A stretch of 64,000 bases of DNA from Plantactinospora sp039889035 (GCA_039889035.1 JBDQQY010000003.1:186001-250000); one strand, 5' to 3'; counted from the stretch's first letter, positions 1-10,797 are shown. The notes: generated by a model not told the origin, from the letters alone. Program-made: numbers and translations.

Positions 1-1182
1 GACCAGCAGGATCAGCCCACTCAGCGCCAGCCCGGCGGTGATCACCCACATCGCCGGGCGGAGGCCGAGCGCCATACCGAGCGCGCCGCCGAGCACGGCG
101 CCGAGCGGCATGGTGCCGAGGTTGACCACCTGCATGGTCACGCTGACCCGGCCGAGCAGCCGGTGCGGCACGTACGCCTGGCGGAAGCCTGCCTTGATCA
201 CGTTGCCGGCGACCACTCCCGCGCCGATCACCGTCCCGGCCAGCACCAGCAGTCCGAGCCGGGCACCGGGGGCGGTCAGCGGGATCAGCAACCCGAACGG
301 TTCGGCGCCGAGGGCGCAGAGCAGCAGCGCGCGGGCGCTGCCGAGGCGCCGGGACAGCGCGGTGGCGATGGCAGCGCCGACGACCCCACCGAGGCTCATC
401 GCGGCGACCAGGCCGCCGACCGTACCCGGACCGACCCCGACCTCGCGGACCAGGAAGACGACCAGGATCGCCTGGTAGCCGACCAGGCCGAGGTTGCTGA
501 CCGCGCCCCAGACGGTGAGCACCCGCAGGTAGGGATCGCGGGCGGTGAACCGTACCCCCTCGGCGATCTGCCGGCCGAGACCCGCCGCCGGATCGGCGGC
601 GCGGCGCGGCTCCCGGCGACGGATCGACAGCAGGCAGGCGGCCGAGCCGAGGAAACCGAGCACGTCCGCCAACAGCGCCGTCGCGGCGCCGACCAGGCTG
701 GCCAGCAGGCCGGCCGCGCCCGGGCCGGCCACCTGGGCCACCGCCTCGGTGCCCTGGAGCTTCGCGTTTCCCTCGGCCAGGTCGGCCCGGTCCAGCAGGG
801 TGGGCAGGTAGACCTGGTACGCGGTCTTGAAGAAGACGCTGACGGTGCCGCCGCCCAGCGCGACGGCCAGCAGGTGCCCGATGGTGAGCACGCCGAGCCA
901 GCCGGCGACCGGCACGCTGGCGAAGAGCAGCGCGGCGACCAGGTCGCAGGTCACCATCACCGGCCGGCAGCGCAGCCGATCCACCAGGGCGCCGGCCGGC
1001 AGACCGACCAGCAGCCAGGGCAGCCATGCGGCGGCGGTCAGCAGCGCCACCTGGAAGGTGCTGGCGCCGAGGGTGGCAACCGCCACCAGCGGCAGCGCGA
1101 CGCTGGTGACGCTGGCGCCGAAGGTGCTGCCGGCCTGGCCGATCCAGAGCAGCCGGAAGTCCCGTTGCCGGAGCAGGCTCAT
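1..1182 (-). CDS. MFS transporter, 3' end outside the window
   Basis: Membrane protein of the major facilitator superfamily, probably a drug or siderophore-type exporter. The ATG at 1180-1182 gives MSLLRQRDFRLLWIGQAGS, a start typical of the EntS/MFS_3 group, and 394 codons are open to the window edge without a stop. Hydrophobic segments alternate with short basic loops; the loop reading PAGALVDRLRCRP after the second segment matches the MFS motif A region. It lies downstream of, and in the same direction as, an ArsR-type regulator gene, with about 190 bp of repeat-rich DNA between them, so regulator and exporter are probably functionally linked. The substrate cannot be told from the sequence. 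Confidence 0.85.
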   Translation of the reverse strand, partial: MSLLRQRDFRLLWIGQAGSTFGASVTSVALPLVAVATLGASTFQVALLTAAAWLPWLLVGLPAGALVDRLRCRPVMVTCDLVAALLFASVPVAGWLGVLTIGHLLAVALGGGTVSVFFKTAYQVYLPTLLDRADLAEGNAKLQGTEAVAQVAGPGAAGLLASLVGAATALLADVLGFLGSAACLLSIRRREPRRAADPAAGLGRQIAEGVRFTARDPYLRVLTVWGAVSNLGLVGYQAILVVFLVREVGVGPGTVGGLVAAMSLGGVVGAAIATALSRRLGSARALLLCALGAEPFGLLIPLTAPGARLGLLVLAGTVIGAGVVAGNVIKAGFRQAYVPHRLLGRVSVTMQVVNLGTMPLGAVLGGALGMALGLRPAMWVITAGLALSGLILLV

Positions 1183-1221
1183 TTCGTCTCCTCTCGCTCG
1201 CCGGCCTCGCGGTGGGGAGGC

Positions 1222-1366
1222 CCGACCGGGTCGGCGGCGGTGAGTGGCAGGACCGACCGGGTCGGCGAATGGGCTCGCGCCGGGCCGCTCCAGGGTGGGG
1301 GCGAGACCGACCGGTCGGCGGATGTGGGTGGGGTGGCAGGACCCACCGGGTCGGCGAATGGCTCGC
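1222..1366. repeat. Four near-palindromic CCGACCGGGTCGG repeats
   Basis: The spacer between the ArsR gene and the MFS gene holds four copies of a near-palindrome: 1222-1234, 1253-1265, 1307-1318 (the perfect palindrome CCGACCGGTCGG) and 1342-1354 (CCACCGGGTCGG). Two copies lie inside a longer imperfect direct repeat, 1244-1278 and 1333-1366, beginning GTGGCAGGACC and ending GCTCGC. The position just upstream of the exporter fits an operator array, but the motif is GC-rich and could be a neutral intergenic repeat. Confidence 0.5.
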
Positions 1367-1373
1367 CGGTGGT

Positions 1374-1946
1374 TCAGGGCTGGGCCGGGATGCCGTGGGC
1401 GAAGAAGAAGACCGGCTCGCGGCGCTGCCCGTCGTCGGGAAGCTCGCGATCGCCCCACCGGGACAGCAGGGCGAGCAGTTCGGTCTCGAACTCGGCCAGT
1501 TCGGTCGGGGTGAGCCGCAGCCAGCGGTCGGTGGAGAACGGCGCCTCCGCCCAGGCGGCCCGCTGGTCCTCGGCGGCGGCGTGCCAGTCCCGGACCAGGC
1601 CGACCTGGCGGTCGAGGTTGAGCGACACCGCGGCCTGCTGCACGGCCTCGCGGGACGGATCACCGGCGAAGTCGGCGCTGGACCAGCGGAGCCCGGCCGA
1701 GACCAGCCGCCACCACCGCTCCCGGCGGTCCCGGGCGAGTTCCGGTGCCTCCTCGACCAGGTCGGCGGCGGCCAGCACCTTGAGGTGGTGGCTGACGTTC
1801 GCCACCGCCTGCCCGGTGCGCTCGGCCAGCGTGCTGACCGTGGCCGGGCCGTAGACCTTGAGCACGTCCATCAGGCGGCGGCGCAGCGGGTGGGACATCG
1901 CGGCCAGTACCCGGGAGTCGGTGACCTGGCGGACCTCTCTGTTCAT
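1374..1946 (-). CDS. ArsR-family winged-helix transcriptional regulator
   Basis: A 190-residue protein with an N-terminal winged helix (residues about 10-70) reading SHPLRRRLMDVLKVYGPATV, then a TLAERTGQ helix and the recognition helix AVANVSHHLKVL, which is the ArsR/HTH_20 pattern. The C-terminal half is alpha-helical and rich in Trp, Arg and Glu, as in the larger actinobacterial helix-turn-helix_20 proteins; no metal-binding CxC motif is seen, so metal sensing is unlikely. The reading frame is open further upstream, but the ATG at 1944-1946 starts where the family starts. It is divergent from the epimerase gene at 2195 and precedes the MFS exporter, its likely target. Confidence 0.85.
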   Translation of the reverse strand: MNREVRQVTDSRVLAAMSHPLRRRLMDVLKVYGPATVSTLAERTGQAVANVSHHLKVLAAADLVEEAPELARDRRERWWRLVSAGLRWSSADFAGDPSREAVQQAAVSLNLDRQVGLVRDWHAAAEDQRAAWAEAPFSTDRWLRLTPTELAEFETELLALLSRWGDRELPDDGQRREPVFFFAHGIPAQP

Positions 1947-2194
1947 ACTCCCAGGCTGACATATGCAAGAGCAGTTGCACAAGAGCCATTGCGCAATAAC
2001 GATTGCAAGATGTCTGGTCGGTCGCGCCCGCCTGTTCGTGCGACGGCCCGGGGCGTGACCCACGCCGTCCGACGCCTCCGTGCGGGCACGTCCCCACGAG
2101 TGGCGAGGTTTGTTCGGTCGGCATCGACGGGCGGCAGGTTCGGCTGAGAGCCGAAGGGCTCGCCAGCCTCCGTGCGGAGATCTAGCGTGACGCT

Positions 2195-3250
2195 ATGGAG
2201 AAGCTCGCTCTGGTCGTCGGCGCCACCGGCCAGGTCGGCCGGGCCGCGGTCCGCGCCCTGGTCGCCGACGGCTGGCACGTCCGGGCCGCCGCCCGGGGCC
2301 TGCGGGCCGGAGCACCCTGGCCGCCGGACTGGAACGTCGAGCTGGTACCGCTGGACCGCGAGGAAGACGCCGGGCTGGCGATCGCGGTCGGCGACGGCTG
2401 CGACGTACTGGTCGACACCGTCGCGTACGACGCCCGGCACGCCCGCCAACTGCTCCGGCTCGCCGACCGGATCGGTTCGGCCGTGCTCGTCTCCACCGCC
2501 GGGGTCTACCTGGACGACGCCGGCCGGGGGTTCGGCGCCGAAGGGGTCCGGTTCCCGGTGCCGATCGCCGAGACCCAACAGACCGTCGCACCGCTCGACC
2601 CGGACGCGGCGGCGGGTGGCGACACGTACGCGGCCGGCAAGGCGGCCCTGGAGCGCGAACTGCTCGCCGCCGGGGCGGTCCTGCCGACCACGCTGCTGCG
2701 GGCCGGTGCGATCCACGGCCCGCACACCGTGCACCCGCGCGAGTGGCACTTCGTCAAACGCGCCCTGGACCACCGGCCGGTACGGGTGCTGGCGTACGCC
2801 GGACAGAGCCGGTTCCATCCGGTCTCCACGGCCAACCTCGCCGAGCTGATCCGGCTCTCCGCCGCCGAGCCCGGTGCCCGGGTGCTCAACGCCGGCGACC
2901 CGGAGCCACCGACCGTACGCGAGATCGGCGCCGCCGTGCACGCGGTGCTGGACCACGGTGCGGAGGACGTGCTGATCGACGGCCCCTCGCCGGCACCACC
3001 GGTCGGCGAGACGCCGTGGTCCACGCCGTACCCGGTGGTGCTGGACATGAGCCTGGCGGAACGCCAGCTCGGCTACCGCCCGGTGACCAGCTATCTCGAC
3101 TCGCTGCCGGAGACCGTACGGTGGCTGGTGGACGCCGCGCACGGCCGGGACTGGCGGACCGTCTTCCCCGATCTCGCGCAGAACTACCGCACCGACTACT
3201 TCGACTACCTCGCCGAGGACGCCTGGCTGCGCCGCCGCACCACCGGCTGA
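2195..3250 (+). CDS. NAD-dependent epimerase/dehydratase family protein
   Basis: A 351-residue extended short-chain dehydrogenase/reductase. The N-terminus EKLALVVGATGQVGRAAVRAL contains the dinucleotide-binding GxTGxxG at residues 9-15, and a Rossmann fold follows. The usual YxxxK is seen as YAAGK (in GDTYAAGKAALE), which supports a real oxidoreductase or epimerase rather than a bare NAD-binding protein. The C-terminal third carries the RFHPVSTANLAELI and substrate-loop features of NAD-epimerases. It stands alone, divergent from the ArsR regulator. The substrate is unknown; the nearest guess is a nucleotide-sugar or reductase-type SDR. Confidence 0.8.
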   Translation: MEKLALVVGATGQVGRAAVRALVADGWHVRAAARGLRAGAPWPPDWNVELVPLDREEDAGLAIAVGDGCDVLVDTVAYDARHARQLLRLADRIGSAVLVSTAGVYLDDAGRGFGAEGVRFPVPIAETQQTVAPLDPDAAAGGDTYAAGKAALERELLAAGAVLPTTLLRAGAIHGPHTVHPREWHFVKRALDHRPVRVLAYAGQSRFHPVSTANLAELIRLSAAEPGARVLNAGDPEPPTVREIGAAVHAVLDHGAEDVLIDGPSPAPPVGETPWSTPYPVVLDMSLAERQLGYRPVTSYLDSLPETVRWLVDAAHGRDWRTVFPDLAQNYRTDYFDYLAEDAWLRRRTTG

Positions 3251-3293
3251 CCGGGCGCACGGCCGACCGGGCCGCCGAGCGACCGGGGAGTGC

Positions 3294-4163
3294 TCAGGTC
3301 GCAGCGAGTTTGGCGGCCAGCTCCCCGATCCGGTCGCCGAACGCCGCCCGCAGCGCGGCCGCCGCGTCGTCGAGGTCCTTCGAGCCCAGCCCGTTGAGCA
3401 CGCCGTCGATGATCTGCTGCTCGTTGACCCAGTCCTTGCCGAGCATGTTCATCTGGTTGGCCTTGACCTCGGTCAGCATCCCCTCGATGGTGTAGAAGTG
3501 CTGCCGGATGTCGGTACGGCCGCTTCCGTCAGGCTTCTGCGCGCCCTGCCACAGAAGGTAGTTGTTGTCCTTGGCGAACTTGAGCAGTTGTTCCTGCTCC
3601 TGATCGGACAGTGCCGGCATGATGTTCTCCCCTCCGGACGATGCGGCGACGTCGCGCCGGAACTGGTTCATGTTGAAGCTCGGGTCGGTCTTGACACTCG
3701 GGTGTCCGTAGCCGGCCGGTTGGTGCTCCTTGTGGCCGCCGATCCCCCAGCCGGTACGGTCGCGCAGCGCCCGTACGCCGCGCACGTAGGAGTCGTACTG
3801 CCGGTCGGTCCACGGCTCGCCGAGGGCGTGCTGCGCCTCGATGCCGATCAGGCCGGAGTTGCCGACCCCCTTGAACGGCCCGGCCCAGCCGACCCGGACG
3901 TGGTTGCACCGGCCGGAGGCGATCACGTGCCAGTGCCCGGTGCGCGAGAGGTAGAGCTGGGCTATCGGCGGTGGCGCGGTCGCGGAGCCGTTGAGCAGGA
4001 CGTAGATCTCGCCGGCATCGGTGGAGCGCAGCGAACCGCGGGTCTCGTGGCACATGATCCCGTGTGGATCGAAGGATGTGGACCCGCGACTCCGCCAACC
4101 GCCGACCTCGTGCACGGTGAGACCGGCGGACCGGAGCACCTCGGCGAGCCAGAGCAGTCGCAT
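3294..4163 (-). CDS. Phage-type N-acetylmuramoyl-L-alanine amidase
   Basis: A 289-residue cytoplasm-type protein with no signal peptide. Residues 1-175 form an Amidase_2/PGRP-like zinc hydrolase: H39 in GIMCHETRGS, H144 in GGHKEHQPAG and D160 in VKTDPSFNM are the likely zinc ligands. Residues 180-289 are a helical, charged region that probably helps cell-wall binding or oligomerisation. The layout resembles actinophage endolysins more than exported host amidases, yet no holin, tail or integrase gene is nearby, so it may be a domesticated lysin. A good AGGAGGG site precedes the ATG. The neighbouring upstream gene is another murein hydrolase (transglycosylase). Confidence 0.75.
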   Translation of the reverse strand: MRLLWLAEVLRSAGLTVHEVGGWRSRGSTSFDPHGIMCHETRGSLRSTDAGEIYVLLNGSATAPPPIAQLYLSRTGHWHVIASGRCNHVRVGWAGPFKGVGNSGLIGIEAQHALGEPWTDRQYDSYVRGVRALRDRTGWGIGGHKEHQPAGYGHPSVKTDPSFNMNQFRRDVAASSGGENIMPALSDQEQEQLLKFAKDNNYLLWQGAQKPDGSGRTDIRQHFYTIEGMLTEVKANQMNMLGKDWVNEQQIIDGVLNGLGSKDLDDAAAALRAAFGDRIGELAAKLAAT

Positions 4164-4227
4164 CGATCAGCCCTCCTTACTCGGAGGTAGGGGTTCACTA
4201 CTGACCGTATCTGCGACGACGGCCCGA

Positions 4228-4302
4228 GTCCAGTCGTCCAAGCTGCCAATATAAGCAAAAGCAATGGTCAACCGACCCGAGGTCGGGATAGGACGACTGG
4301 AC
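4228..4302. repeat. Inverted repeat flanking an AT-rich island
   Basis: Perfect 12-bp arms, GTCCAGTCGTCC (4228-4239) and GGACGACTGGAC (4291-4302), enclose a short AT-rich patch (about 4247-4266) and a second smaller inverted repeat, CCGACC/GGTCGG (4272-4286). It lies between the amidase start and the transglycosylase stop, both on the minus strand. It could be a terminator for the transglycosylase, or a regulatory hairpin for the amidase; no T-run follows. Confidence 0.45.
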
Positions 4303-4314
4303 CGGCCACCGGCC

Positions 4315-5178
4315 TCAGAAGGCCAGGCACTCACACTCCGTCATCAGCGCGCGGACGTTACGCACGTACTGCGGGTTGGGGATCTTCAGCCCGTCGTCGG
4401 TCACCACCGCCCCCGGCCCGAAGTTGTACGCCGAGATCACCGCGTTCAGCAGGCAGGAGTTGAGTTCGGTGCCGCAGTCCTCGGCGGAGACCCCGTAGTC
4501 GCTCTCGAAGAAGGCGTCGCCGATGTACTTGATCAGCCAGGCCAGGTAGTTCGCCCCGAGCGTGGCGTTGTCCCGGTAGGCGTCGATGTCGTACGACTGG
4601 TCGAAGCGCTGGTTGACGAAGGCCGCGGTGTCCGGCATGACCTGCATCAGTCCCACCCCGCCGTCGCAGGCGATGATGTTCGACTGCCAGCCGCTCTCCT
4701 GCCAGGCGGTCGCCTTGACCAGGTCGACCGGCACCCGGATGCTCGGCGCCGAACTCGGCCAGTAGGTCCGGCCGGCCGCCTCGGTCAGCGCCTGCTTGAC
4801 CTGGGCCCGGCTGGCCTGGGTGCCCTCGTAGCGCGGCTTGGTGCAGCCGGTCTCGGGCTTGGGTGGCGGCGGGGGCAGCTTCGTCTCGGTCGGCGGCTTG
4901 GGGACCTTGCGCGGTCCCGGCTTCTTGCTCGCGGTGCGGCTCGGAGTCGCCGACGGGGTCGGCCGGGCGCCGAGCCCTGCCACGGCCGGCGGCTCGGGCT
5001 CGGTCGTCGGCTCGCCGGCCGCGACCGGGTCGGCGGCGCCGGAGGGGTCGGTCTCCGCCGCGACCGTGGTTGTGCCACCCTCGCCCCCCGGCTCGCCGTT
5101 GGCGCAGGCGACCACGGTGGCGAGCGCCAGGACCATCGCCCCCGACACCAGCCCGGTCCTGCGTAGCCACTCAGTCAT
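4315..5178 (-). CDS. Lytic transglycosylase (SLT-domain) lipoprotein
   Basis: A 287-residue cell-wall hydrolase. The start at 5176-5178 gives MTEWLRRTGLVSGAMVLALA followed by the lipobox VVAC, so C25 is the lipidated residue and the protein is anchored outside the membrane. Residues 30-115 are a Pro/Thr/Lys-rich linker that would span the wall. The catalytic domain (about 120-287) has the SLT pattern: E161 in AWQESGW, GGVGLMQVMPDTA, a repeated ANYLAWLI segment and AYNFGPGAV. Four cysteines in the C-terminal domain may form disulphides. It would cleave glycan strands between MurNAc and GlcNAc. The frame remains open upstream, but the lipobox fixes the start. Confidence 0.85.
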   Translation of the reverse strand: MTEWLRRTGLVSGAMVLALATVVACANGEPGGEGGTTTVAAETDPSGAADPVAAGEPTTEPEPPAVAGLGARPTPSATPSRTASKKPGPRKVPKPPTETKLPPPPPKPETGCTKPRYEGTQASRAQVKQALTEAAGRTYWPSSAPSIRVPVDLVKATAWQESGWQSNIIACDGGVGLMQVMPDTAAFVNQRFDQSYDIDAYRDNATLGANYLAWLIKYIGDAFFESDYGVSAEDCGTELNSCLLNAVISAYNFGPGAVVTDDGLKIPNPQYVRNVRALMTECECLAF

Positions 5179-5227
5179 TCGAGTCCCCCCAGATCTCCCG
5201 GCGCACCATAACAGGCACGCCGACAGC

Positions 5228-6793
5228 TCAGGGAGCCTCGACCGTCCGGCTGGCCGGGGCCGTCTCCTCGACGGCCGGCGTGCCGGTCCGCTCCGCCGAC
5301 GGCCGCTCCTCACCTGCCGACGGCCGCTCCTCAGCCGCGGGCGGTCGGGCCTCACCGGCGGGCGGCACGGCCTCGCTTTCCGACGGCTGCCTCGCCTCCG
5401 CTGCCGAAGGCCGTGGCCGGTTCGCCGCGGACGGCGCGGCCGAGGCCCCGGCGGCGCGTACCGCGCGGTCCCGGGTCGCCCAGGCGACCATGAAGACCGC
5501 GGTCCAGAGCACCCCGAGCAGCATCGAGGTGACCGTCTCGCTGGCCGAACTCCAGCCGACGTAGAGCCGGGCCGCGCCGATCATCACCACCCCGACCGCC
5601 GCCACCGTCCAGGCCGCCACCGCCATCGGCCAGCGGCTCTGCCTGGCCAGCAGCCAGGCCAGCGTGCAGAGGCTGGCCGCGACCACCGCGTTCTGGGCCG
5701 GCAGCAGCCGTACCGGTGTGCCGCTGGTCGGCCCGGTGACGTCGGTCACCAGGACCAGCACCAGCAGCGGTACGAAGGCGCCGACCGTACCGAGCACGCT
5801 GAGCAGGTCGACCCGCCACGGCCGGGTACGCCAGCCGACCACCGCGGCGACCAGCGCCACCACCAGGATCAGCACCGGACCGCGCAGCGCACCGATCGCG
5901 CCGTGCGCCAGCTCGGCCACCCCCTCGGTACGCCGGGACGCGAACCACTCCGCTATCGCGCTGTCGACCACCGACAGCCCGCTGTGCGTGACGACCAGGT
6001 CGAGCAGCCAGGCCAGGGTGAGCCCGGTCACGAAGAGCAGCGCCAACCCGGCGACCAGGTTGGCCAGCAGCGTCCAGCCCGGCCCGATGTGCATCGACAG
6101 CACGAAGAACAGCACCCCGTACCGCCGGGCCAGCCAGCGCAGCGGCGGCCGGGCGACGGCCCGGGTCAGCAGCGACCGCACCGGGTCGGGATTCCGGCCG
6201 AGCCAGCGGCCGACCAGCACGATGGCCACGATGAAGACGATCAGCAGCAGTACGGCACCGGTCGCCTTGCCGAGGTAGTGGGAGACGGTCTCGTACGACT
6301 CCCCGGCCAGATAGCCGGCCAGCACCGAGCCGCCGACCCAGGTCACCACCCCGGCCAGGTTCCACGGCGCGAACCGCCGGTACGGCATCCCGGCGCTGCC
6401 GGCCAGCCGGGGCACCAGGGTCCGGGCGAAGGCCACCCAGCGGGCCGCGAAGACCCCGCGCCCGCCCAGCCGGGCCAGCATCGCGTCGGCCTTCGCCCAA
6501 CGCGCCGCCCCGACCCGGCTCCCCCACCGGCCGGCCCGCAGCCGGGGGCCGTGCCGCCGGCCGCTGCGGAAGGCCAGCGCGTCGCCGAGCACCGCTGCGA
6601 CAATCATCACCACCAGCGCCGGTCCGAGCCGCAGCATCCCGGTGTACGCGAGGAAACCGACCAGCAGCAGGGTCGCCTCGGCCGGCATCACCAGGCCGAC
6701 GATCACCGCCGTCTCGGTGGCCACCAGCAGCGCGGCGGCCAGGTAGACCAGCACCGGTGGCAACTCCCGCACCACCGTCAACACATCCTGCAC
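5228..6793 (-). CDS. DedA-family protein fused to a degenerate PAP2 domain
   Basis: A 521-residue polytopic membrane protein. Residues 1-205 are a DedA/SNARE-associated domain (proposed lipid scramblase or flippase family), with the conserved GDALAFRSGRRHG and VAFARTLVPRLAGSAGMPYR segments. Residues about 220-440 have the helix pattern of a PAP2 lipid phosphatase, but the catalytic motifs are lost: PSGH is LPAQN (365-368) and SRxxxxxH is ARLYVGWS (408-415), with Ser where the catalytic His belongs. The last 75 residues are a repetitive Glu/Pro/Ala/Ser tail. DedA-PAP2 fusions are known; loss of all phosphatase motifs suggests a structural or lipid-binding role. It is divergent from typA. Confidence 0.8.
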   Translation of the reverse strand: MQDVLTVVRELPPVLVYLAAALLVATETAVIVGLVMPAEATLLLVGFLAYTGMLRLGPALVVMIVAAVLGDALAFRSGRRHGPRLRAGRWGSRVGAARWAKADAMLARLGGRGVFAARWVAFARTLVPRLAGSAGMPYRRFAPWNLAGVVTWVGGSVLAGYLAGESYETVSHYLGKATGAVLLLIVFIVAIVLVGRWLGRNPDPVRSLLTRAVARPPLRWLARRYGVLFFVLSMHIGPGWTLLANLVAGLALLFVTGLTLAWLLDLVVTHSGLSVVDSAIAEWFASRRTEGVAELAHGAIGALRGPVLILVVALVAAVVGWRTRPWRVDLLSVLGTVGAFVPLLVLVLVTDVTGPTSGTPVRLLPAQNAVVAASLCTLAWLLARQSRWPMAVAAWTVAAVGVVMIGAARLYVGWSSASETVTSMLLGVLWTAVFMVAWATRDRAVRAAGASAAPSAANRPRPSAAEARQPSESEAVPPAGEARPPAAEERPSAGEERPSAERTGTPAVEETAPASRTVEAP

Positions 6794-6927
6794 GGCGACC
6801 CCCCGAACACCCCGGCCAGCATGCCAGCCGCGTGGTGTGATGGCACAGCGATTCCCGCCGAGAGCGGGGTTACCTCAGGGGGAACCCGGACGCCGGCCCC
6901 GATCGCGCAGGCGGGAGGATGGAGAGC

Positions 6928-8796
<1,869 letters not shown>

Positions 8797-8817
8797 GTTC
8801 GGTCGTACGCCGCGCAG

Positions 8818-9678
8818 ATGCCCTGGGACGCACTCGACGCCGAGCTGGCCACCGTCGCCGGCACCGTCTCGGTCTACGCGGGTCGGCTCGGCCGCCGGCC
8901 GGCGTACACCCGGCTGCCGGACACCCCGCACTACGCGGCCAGCACCATGAAGGTGGCGGTGCTGGCCGCCCTGCACCGGGCCGCCGAGGCCGGTGAGCTG
9001 GAGCTGGCCGCGCCGGTGCCGGTGGTCAACGAGTTCGACTCGGCCCGGCCGGGCGCGGGCCGGTTCTGCTGCGCGGCCGACTACGACAACGACGAGGCGG
9101 TCTGGGCCCGGCTCGGCGGCACCGCGCCGCTGGGCTGGCTCGCCGAACGGATGATCGTCCGGTCCAGCAACCTCGCCACCAACCTGGTGCTCGGGCACGT
9201 CGGGCTGCCCGCCGTCGCCCAGGTGTGGGCCGACAGCGGTGCCCGGCACAGCCGCACCCAGCGGGGCATCGAGGACTTCGCCGCCCGGGACTCCGGACTC
9301 GACAACCAGGTCACCGCCGCCGACCTGGCCGGGCTGCTCGGCGCGATCGCCCGATCCCGACTGGCCTCCCCCGGCACCTGTACCGCGATGCTGGACGTGC
9401 TGTTCGCGCAGGAGCGCGGGGAGGACCTGGCCGCCGGGCTGCCGCCGGGCACCCGGATCGCACACAAGAACGGCTGGGTACGCGGCGTCCGGCACGGTGC
9501 CGGCGTGGTCTTCCCGGACGACGCGCCCCCGTACGCCGTGGTGGTCTGCACCACCGTGCCGCCGGACGGCCACGCCGACCCGTCCGGCGACGACCGGGAC
9601 GAGCGGGCCCGTCGGCTCATCGCCCGGGTCTCGGCCCTGCTCTGGGCCGCCCGGCACCGTCTGGGGACCGTCGGCTGA
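8818..9678 (+). CDS. Class A beta-lactamase-like serine hydrolase
   Basis: A 286-residue protein of the penicillin-binding-protein/beta-lactamase fold. Active-site motifs are present: S42-T-M-K45 (SxxK), S116-S-N118 (SxN) and H216-K-N-G219 in the KTG position. There is no signal peptide, unlike real class A beta-lactamases, so it probably works in the cytosol. The next two genes are a dipeptide epimerase and an NlpC/P60 hydrolase, so a role in handling recovered muropeptides or D-amino-acid peptides is more likely than antibiotic resistance. The ATG is chosen for the conserved PWDALDAEL start; no strong ribosome site is seen. Confidence 0.75.
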   Translation: MPWDALDAELATVAGTVSVYAGRLGRRPAYTRLPDTPHYAASTMKVAVLAALHRAAEAGELELAAPVPVVNEFDSARPGAGRFCCAADYDNDEAVWARLGGTAPLGWLAERMIVRSSNLATNLVLGHVGLPAVAQVWADSGARHSRTQRGIEDFAARDSGLDNQVTAADLAGLLGAIARSRLASPGTCTAMLDVLFAQERGEDLAAGLPPGTRIAHKNGWVRGVRHGAGVVFPDDAPPYAVVVCTTVPPDGHADPSGDDRDERARRLIARVSALLWAARHRLGTVG

Positions 9679-9702
9679 CCCGACGGTCGATATGGTGCCT
9701 GC

Positions 9703-10797
9703 ATGTCGATCGCCTCGGTACGCACCCACCGGCTCTCCGCTCCGCTGCACACCCCGTTCGTGACCGCGCTGCGCCGTACCTCCACAGTAGAGACCCTGGT
9801 GGTGGAGGTGGTCGACGCCGACGGGCGGTCCGGATTCGGCGAGGCACCCCAGGTGTGGCGGGTGACCGGGGCGTCGATCGGCGGCGCACAGGCCTGTGTC
9901 GAGGAGGTGTTCGCCCCGCTGCTGACCCGACGTGACCCGGACGACCTGGTGGCCCGGTGCGCGGAGGTACGGCGCGCGGTGGTCGGCAACGAGGCGGCGA
10001 AGGCGGCGACGGATGTGGCACTGCACGACCTGGCGGCCCGGCGGCTCGGCGTACCGCTGGTGCGGCTGCTCGGCGGGACGTCCCGGCGGGTCGCCACCGA
10101 CGTCACACTGTCGGCCGGGGACGCGGTCGAGTTGGCCGGGGCGGCGAAGCAGCGGGTCGCCGACGGTTTCGACGTACTCAAGGTGAAGGTCGGCACGGAC
10201 GCGGCCGGTGACCTGGCCCGGATCCGGGCGGTACGCGCCGCCGCCGGGCCGCAGACCCGGATCCGGCTCGACGCCAACCAGGGCTGGACGCCCCGGGAGG
10301 CGGTCCGGGTGATCCGCGGTGTCGAGGACGCCGGCCTCGACGTGGAGCTGGTGGAGCAGCCGGTGCACGCCCGGGACATCGCCGGGCTGGCCTGGGTGGC
10401 CGAGCGGGTGGACGTGCCGATCCTGGCCGACGAGTCGGTCTACGGACTGCGCGACCTGGTCGAGGTGATCCAGCGGCGGGCCGCCGACATGGTGAACGTG
10501 AAACTGGCCAAGTGCGGCGGGCTGGGGCCGGCCCGGACGCTGCTGGAGCTGGCCGCCGAGCACGGCCTCGGCACCCTGGTCGGCTCGATGATGGAGAGTC
10601 AGATCGGGCTCGGCGCGGCTGCCAGCCTGGTGGCCGCGTACGGCACCAGCGCCGTGTCGGACCTGGACGCCGCCTGGTGGCTGGCCTGGTCGCCGGTGCA
10701 GGGCGGCATCCGGTACGAGAACGCCACCGTCGTGTTGCCGGACGCTCCCGGTCTCGGCATCGCCGGGCTGCACCGGACGCCGCCGCCGACGCCCTGA
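9703..10797 (+). CDS. Dipeptide epimerase (enolase superfamily, L-Ala-D/L-Glu type)
   Basis: A 364-residue enolase-superfamily enzyme of the muconate-lactonising subgroup. The catalytic lysine motif KVKV (K160, K162), metal ligands D190 (RLDANQGW), E218 (LVEQP) and D243 (ILADE), and the second lysine K267 (VNVKLAKCGG) are all present, so it should be active. Family knowledge: such enzymes epimerise L-Ala-D-Glu from murein tripeptide to L-Ala-L-Glu, allowing it to be degraded. The gene starts 24 bp after the serine hydrolase, and an NlpC/P60 gene follows, which supports the murein-recycling assignment. Other dipeptide specificities are possible. Confidence 0.85.
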   Translation: MSIASVRTHRLSAPLHTPFVTALRRTSTVETLVVEVVDADGRSGFGEAPQVWRVTGASIGGAQACVEEVFAPLLTRRDPDDLVARCAEVRRAVVGNEAAKAATDVALHDLAARRLGVPLVRLLGGTSRRVATDVTLSAGDAVELAGAAKQRVADGFDVLKVKVGTDAAGDLARIRAVRAAAGPQTRIRLDANQGWTPREAVRVIRGVEDAGLDVELVEQPVHARDIAGLAWVAERVDVPILADESVYGLRDLVEVIQRRAADMVNVKLAKCGGLGPARTLLELAAEHGLGTLVGSMMESQIGLGAAASLVAAYGTSAVSDLDAAWWLAWSPVQGGIRYENATVVLPDAPGLGIAGLHRTPPPTP

